Source: Synergistaceae bacterium (GTDB lineage: Bacteria; Synergistota; Synergistia; Synergistales; Synergistaceae). Taken from it: a stretch of 8,667 bases of DNA. The notes under the pieces were generated by a model. It had not been told where the DNA came from. It searched no databases and worked only from the letters and a program-made list of their open reading frames with translations. The DNA lies in NCBI GenBank assembly GCA_031273585.1, contig JAISRP010000138.1:1-8667 (forward strand), read 5' to 3'. Numbering within the stretch: the first letter of the stretch is position 1; every line of letters starts with the position of its first letter. Shown piece after piece: positions 5,922 to 8,667 of this stretch. The translations under genes and the position numbers were made by a program.

Positions 5922-6031
5922 GGAAGCGCCGATTTAATCGCCCAAACGACATTTCACCGTTCGAGAATGCAGAACCCGTCAGTTTTTTTCGATCTCAAGC
6001 CCGCGGATCCTAACGATGAATCGGCCCTTCC
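5922..6031 (-). repeat. Imperfect palindromic element, copy D (full length, between rpsK and rpoA)
   Basis: A 110-bp element in the opposite orientation to copies A-C. Read on the minus strand it starts GGAAGGGCCGATTCATCG and ends GGGCGATTAAATCGGCG...TTCC. The interior preserves the order seen in copy A: a GATC/A-rich stretch, TCTGCAT, then the hairpin CGAACG...CGTTTG around AAAT. It is the most diverged copy inside but keeps the paired ends. Its first base directly follows the rpsK stop codon at 6032, and about 65 bases separate it from the rpoA start. Confidence 0.7.
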
Positions 6032-6424
6032 CTATACGCGGCGCCTCTTAGGAGGACGACAGCCGTTGTGAGGTATCGGGGTGGCATCCTGGATGACGTT
6101 GACCTGCAAACCTGCGCCCTGCAGGGAACGAATGGCGGACTCCCGCCCCGGGCCTGGGCCCTTCACGACGACGTCGATTTCGACGACCCCATGATCCTGA
6201 GCGAGCTTGGCCGCCTGCGCCGCCGACATCTGAGCCGCGTATGGGGTGGACTTTCTCGTGCCCTTGAACCCCACGTTGCCCCCGGATGCCCACGAGAGCG
6301 CGTTGCCCTGCTTGTCCGTGAGTGTGACTATTGTATTGTTGAACGTGGAGTAAATATGGGCTACGCCATAGCTGACGTGCTTCTTTTCCTTCCTCTTACC
6401 CCTGCGCTGTACTCGCTTTGCCAC
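6032..6424 (-). CDS. rpsK: 30S ribosomal protein S11
   Basis: S11 sits on the platform of the small subunit and helps form the mRNA exit region. The 130-residue product shows [42 protein letters not shown], and the conserved end [26 protein letters not shown]. Length is normal. The start is GTG at 6424 (VAKRVQRR, translated as Met), preceded by AAGGGGGAATAATCAG, a good ribosome-binding site. It follows rpsM by 31 bases. The gene usually next in this cluster, rpsD, is absent; repeat copy D begins immediately after the stop. Confidence 0.98.
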   Translation of the reverse strand: MAKRVQRRGKRKEKKHVSYGVAHIYSTFNNTIVTLTDKQGNALSWASGGNVGFKGTRKSTPYAAQMSAAQAAKLAQDHGVVEIDVVVKGPGPGRESAIRSLQGAGLQVNVIQDATPIPHNGCRPPKRRRV

Positions 6425-6455
6425 CTGATTATTCCCCCTTAGTCATGAGCAAAGG

Positions 6456-6833
6456 TCACTTCGTGACCTTCTTCTTGCCGGCAACTGTACGCTTGGGGCC
6501 CTTGCGGGTGCGCGCGTTCGTCTTCGTGTGCTGCCCCCTGACCGGCAGACCCAGGCGATGCCTCAGGCCGCGGTAACAGCCGATGTCCATGAGACGCTTT
6601 ATATTCATGCTTATCTCACGGCGAAGGTCACCCTCGACCTTGTAGTTGTTCTCCAGCTCCGAACGGAGCTTCTGGGCTTCCTCGTCGGAGAGGTTCTTCA
6701 CCCTCGTGTCCGGGCTGATCCCGGTGGTCGCCAGGATTTTTTTCGACGTCGAAAGCCCTATGCCGAAGATATACGTCAACCCGATCTCGATTCGCTTCTC
6801 CCTTGGCAGGTCGACCCCTGCAATGCGTGCCAT
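6456..6833 (-). CDS. rpsM: 30S ribosomal protein S13
   Basis: S13 is a head protein of the small subunit that contacts the P-site tRNA and forms bridges to the large subunit. The 125-residue product starts [26 protein letters not shown] and contains the helix-hairpin-helix-like [10 protein letters not shown]. It ends with the basic tail [31 protein letters not shown] that reaches towards tRNA. Length is normal. The ATG at 6833 is six bases after the rpmJ stop, and its ribosome-binding site (GGAGG) overlaps the last codons of rpmJ, so the two are tightly linked. Confidence 0.98.
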   Translation of the reverse strand: MARIAGVDLPREKRIEIGLTYIFGIGLSTSKKILATTGISPDTRVKNLSDEEAQKLRSELENNYKVEGDLRREISMNIKRLMDIGCYRGLRHRLGLPVRGQHTKTNARTRKGPKRTVAGKKKVTK

Positions 6834-6839
6834 TTGACC

Positions 6840-6965
6840 CTACCTCCTCGCGCCCTGGCGCTGTTTATGTCTCGGATTCCTGCTGCATATCACCCGGACC
6901 ACCCCGTGCCTCTTGATGATCCTGCAGTATTCGCAAACGGTCTTAACCGACGGCCTTACTTTCAT
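6840..6965 (-). CDS. rpmJ: 50S ribosomal protein L36 (zinc-binding form)
   Basis: L36 is the smallest large-subunit protein. The minus strand reads [20 protein letters not shown] and continues [21 protein letters not shown], 41 residues. The zinc ligands C11, C14, C27 and H33 match the C-x2-C-x12-C-x5-H pattern of the C+ type, which is used when zinc is plentiful. The usual length is 37-38, so a few basic residues are added at the C-terminus. The ATG at 6965 has GGGAGG upstream, though the spacing of about 13 bases is longer than usual; TATAAT abuts the start codon but no matching -35 is evident. Its position between infA and rpsM is the standard one. Confidence 0.95.
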   Translation of the reverse strand: MKVRPSVKTVCEYCRIIKRHGVVRVICSRNPRHKQRQGARR

Positions 6966-7019
6966 ATTATACCAACATCCTCCCTGCCGCTGTCTTATTG
7001 CTCATGGCGTTAAGATATA

Positions 7020-7238
7020 TCATTTATATCTGTATACTATCCTGCCGCGGGTGAGGTCGTAGGGGGTCAGCTGTATCAGGACCCTGTCGCCCGGAAGTAT
7101 GCGAATGAAGTGCATTCTCATCTTGCCCGAAACGTGGGCCAGAACTTTGTGCCCGTTCTCCAGCTCCACCCTGAACATAGCGTTGGGCAGGGGTTCCACG
7201 ACCTTGCCCTTGACCTCGATGACGTCGTCTTTTGCCAT
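7020..7238 (-). CDS. infA: Translation initiation factor IF-1
   Basis: IF-1 binds the A site of the 30S subunit and assists IF-2 and IF-3 in initiation. From the ATG at 7238 the product is 72 residues, the exact family length: [19 protein letters not shown], then [20 protein letters not shown], ending [13 protein letters not shown]. It is a single OB fold (S1-like). The frame continues eleven codons upstream, but those residues ([11 protein letters not shown]) do not belong to the family and cover the ribosome-binding site GGAGGAGG, so the start at 7238 is preferred. It lies 45 bases after the KOW gene and 54 bases before rpmJ. Confidence 0.98.
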   Translation of the reverse strand: MAKDDVIEVKGKVVEPLPNAMFRVELENGHKVLAHVSGKMRMHFIRILPGDRVLIQLTPYDLTRGRIVYRYK

Positions 7239-7283
7239 GCGAACAAACCATCCTCCTCCATTTAGGAACAAGTTGCAGAGTCT

Positions 7284-7574
7284 CTATCTCCCGCTGCGAG
7301 CGATGACCTCACACAGCCATCCGTCGTCGATAGCCTCTCCCCTTGCCAGCCGCTGCGCGACCTCGCCAAGCACCACTCCGGTCCTCTCCACGTGGCGCGC
7401 GTTCTTCCGCTTGGGCCGTCCGGCTCTGATACGCCTGCCGTCGGCAATCAGAATCTTAGCATTATTTTCGGCATCGACCACCCCGAGCGAAACGCACAAG
7501 GAGCCGGCGTGTCTGCCGCGAGTCACTACAACCAGACTGCCCGGGGGGAACAGGGAGTATGTTTCACGACTCAT
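7284..7574 (-). CDS. KOW-domain RNA-binding protein (ribosomal L14e-like)
   Basis: A small basic protein of 96 residues. The N-terminal part, GSLVVVTRGRHAGSLCVSLGVVD, is a KOW-type strand-turn-strand: a hydrophobic strand, then G-R-H-A-G in the place of the usual G-K/R-D-x-G. It is followed by AKILIADGRRIRAGRPKRKNARHV, which fits the bacterial L14e/KOW proteins often encoded between map and infA. These probably bind ribosomal RNA; the exact role is not established as far as I know. The C-terminal 30 residues (VVLGEVAQRLARGEAIDD...) look helical. The start at 7574 forms an ATGA overlap with the map stop; an ATG six bases earlier (7580) is also possible. Confidence 0.85.
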   Translation of the reverse strand: MSRETYSLFPPGSLVVVTRGRHAGSLCVSLGVVDAENNAKILIADGRRIRAGRPKRKNARHVERTGVVLGEVAQRLARGEAIDDGWLCEVIARSGR

Positions 7575-8344
7575 TCCCATGGCGTCAGGATCATGACACC
7601 GTCCGCCGTAATCAGGAGGGTGTGTTCAAAGTGGGCGGCGTCCGAGCCGTCCTTCGTAAGGACGGTCCAGCCGTTGGACGCGCTCCTGACTGGTTCCGCG
7701 CCGCTCATGACCATCGGCTCGATGCAGAACGTCAGCCCCGCCCTCAGGACCATCCCGCTCCCGGCCTTGCCGTGATTGGGCACCTGGGGCGCCTCGTGCA
7801 TCTTCCTGCCTATGCCATGTCCGGCGTAGTCCCTGACTATCCCGCAGCCCCTGCCCAACACCCACTTCTCTATCGCATGGCCTATATCTCCTAGCGTATG
7901 TCCGGGGCTCGCCTGCGACATACCTATATGCAGGGCCTCCCGGGTCGTCTCCATGAGGAGGCCCCTCTCCCTGGAGACGGAGTCTCCAACCGGGTAGGTA
8001 CACGCGGCATCCCCATGATAGCCCTCGACCATCGCTCCAACGTCGATGCTCACTATGTCCCCGTCCTCGAGGAAACGATCCTTCGACGGGATGCCGTGCA
8101 CCACCTCGTCGTTTATCGAGACGCATATCGACCCAGGGAACGGGGTATCGATGCCGCGCACCCTGTATCCCTTGAACGAGGCCGAGGCGGACTCCCTCGA
8201 TATCAGGTCCTCGGCCGCGCTGTCCAGGGACAGGGTGTCGATCCCGGGTTTTATGACATCCCTCATGAGGTTCAGCACGTCGGCCACCACTGCGCCGGCG
8301 CGCTTCATCTTCTCGATCTCGGGGGGCTTTTTGAGCGTAACCAT
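7571..8344 (-). CDS. map: Type I methionine aminopeptidase
   Basis: Map removes the initiator methionine from nascent proteins using two divalent metal ions. The 257-residue product shows every ligand: D101 (SIDVG), D112 (YHGDAA), H176 (YAGHGIG), E209 (FCIEP) and E240 (HFEHT). The substrate-side histidine is H83 in EVVHGIP. It lacks an N-terminal zinc or SH3-like extension, as in the E. coli type Ia enzyme. The ATG at 8344 forms a TAATG overlap with the adk stop; an in-frame GTG at 8353 is a less likely start. Its place after adk and before infA is the classic spc-cluster order. Confidence 0.97.
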   Translation of the reverse strand: MVTLKKPPEIEKMKRAGAVVADVLNLMRDVIKPGIDTLSLDSAAEDLISRESASASFKGYRVRGIDTPFPGSICVSINDEVVHGIPSKDRFLEDGDIVSIDVGAMVEGYHGDAACTYPVGDSVSRERGLLMETTREALHIGMSQASPGHTLGDIGHAIEKWVLGRGCGIVRDYAGHGIGRKMHEAPQVPNHGKAGSGMVLRAGLTFCIEPMVMSGAEPVRSASNGWTVLTKDGSDAAHFEHTLLITADGVMILTPWE

Positions 8345-8667
8345 TACGCGCACATGCCCAGGGATTCGAGGCGTTTCAGGACGGCGTCCACGTCGCCGGT
8401 CGCGTCCACCCTCAGCAGCAGCCCCTGTTTTTCATAGTGCTCAGCCAGGGGAGACGTCTGCAGGTGATACACGCCGAGCCTGTCCCGTATTACGGATTCG
8501 ACGTCGTCGCTTCGCTGCGCCACCCCGCCCCCGCAGGAATCGCATATTCCCTCTCTCTTCGGAGGATGCCTCCTGACGTGATATATCGCCCCGCAGGATG
8601 AACATACCCTGCGGCCTCCGAGCCTGCCGACGACCTCGTCGTCGGATATCTCCAGAAGCACCACCGC
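8344..8667 (-). CDS. adk: Adenylate kinase, C-terminal part (cut by the window edge)
   Basis: Adenylate kinase converts AMP and ATP to two ADP. Only the last 107 residues are visible; the nucleotide-binding N-terminus with the P-loop lies beyond the right edge. The visible part includes the strand VVLLEISDDEVVGRLGGRR and a zinc-binding LID with four cysteines, CSSC and CDSC, separated by GAIYHVRRHPPKREGI. It then has QRSDDVESVIRDRLGVYHLQTSPL with the conserved arginines and Y-x-x-Q-T. The four-cysteine LID is typical of Gram-positive and several other phyla, unlike the cysteine-free E. coli LID. The stop overlaps the map start by one base. Confidence 0.97.
   Translation of the reverse strand, partial: AVVLLEISDDEVVGRLGGRRVCSSCGAIYHVRRHPPKREGICDSCGGGVAQRSDDVESVIRDRLGVYHLQTSPLAEHYEKQGLLLRVDATGDVDAVLKRLESLGMCA

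Noticed and set aside
6959..6985. Promoter inside the infA-rpmJ gap (TATAAT next to the rpmJ start)
   Set aside because: No recognisable -35 hexamer lies 16-18 bases upstream, and the hexamer directly abuts the ATG; probably chance in a short AT-rich spacer.
7020..7271. IF-1 with an 11-residue N-terminal extension
   Set aside because: IF-1 is 72 residues in nearly all bacteria and the extension covers the ribosome-binding site.

Overview
The window is a conserved bacterial chromosomal segment read almost entirely leftward (minus strand). From right to left it holds the 3' end of adk, then map, a small KOW-domain gene, infA, rpmJ, rpsM, rpsK, rpoA, rplQ, two ECF-transporter ATPase genes (ecfA1, ecfA2), ecfT and truA. 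This is the tail of the spc/alpha ribosomal-protein cluster followed by an ECF energy-coupling module. Coding DNA is GC-rich and intergenic DNA is more AT-rich. The KOW gene between map and infA, and the rplQ-ecfA1-ecfA2-ecfT-truA order, are patterns I associate with Clostridia and Synergistota. I lean towards Synergistota, but this is inference.

Layout. 8667-7020: adk, map, KOW gene and infA, tightly packed with overlapping start/stop codons. 6965-6032: rpmJ, rpsM, rpsK. 6031-5857: a gap where rpsD (S4) usually lies; it holds no rpsD, only an imperfect palindromic repeat that begins directly after the rpsK stop. 5856-4825: rpoA, starting at TTG. 4824-4643: an unusually wide rpoA-rplQ gap holding another copy of the repeat. 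4642-1027: rplQ, ecfA1, ecfA2, ecfT and truA, nearly gapless or overlapping. 1026-730: a probable transposase remnant, two short tandem duplications and the promoter of a tRNA gene. 729-653: tRNA-Arg(CCU) with encoded CCA. 652-95: a non-coding leader with two promoter-like sites and two more repeat copies. 94-1: the first 31 codons of a probable (2Fe-2S)-binding dehydrogenase subunit.

How the genes work together. Most of the block serves gene expression: translation initiation (infA), ribosome structure (rpmJ, rpsM, rpsK, rplQ), transcription (rpoA), N-terminal methionine removal (map), tRNA pseudouridylation (truA) and adenylate balance (adk). EcfA1, EcfA2 and EcfT form the shared energy unit of a group II ECF vitamin/metal importer; no substrate-binding S protein lies in the window.

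The least ordinary signal is a family of four related palindromic elements, three of about 105-110 bp and one of 58 bp. They share terminal inverted repeats, have a conserved interior in the long copies, and show paired (compensatory) changes in the stem. Two of them sit inside the ribosomal-protein operon.
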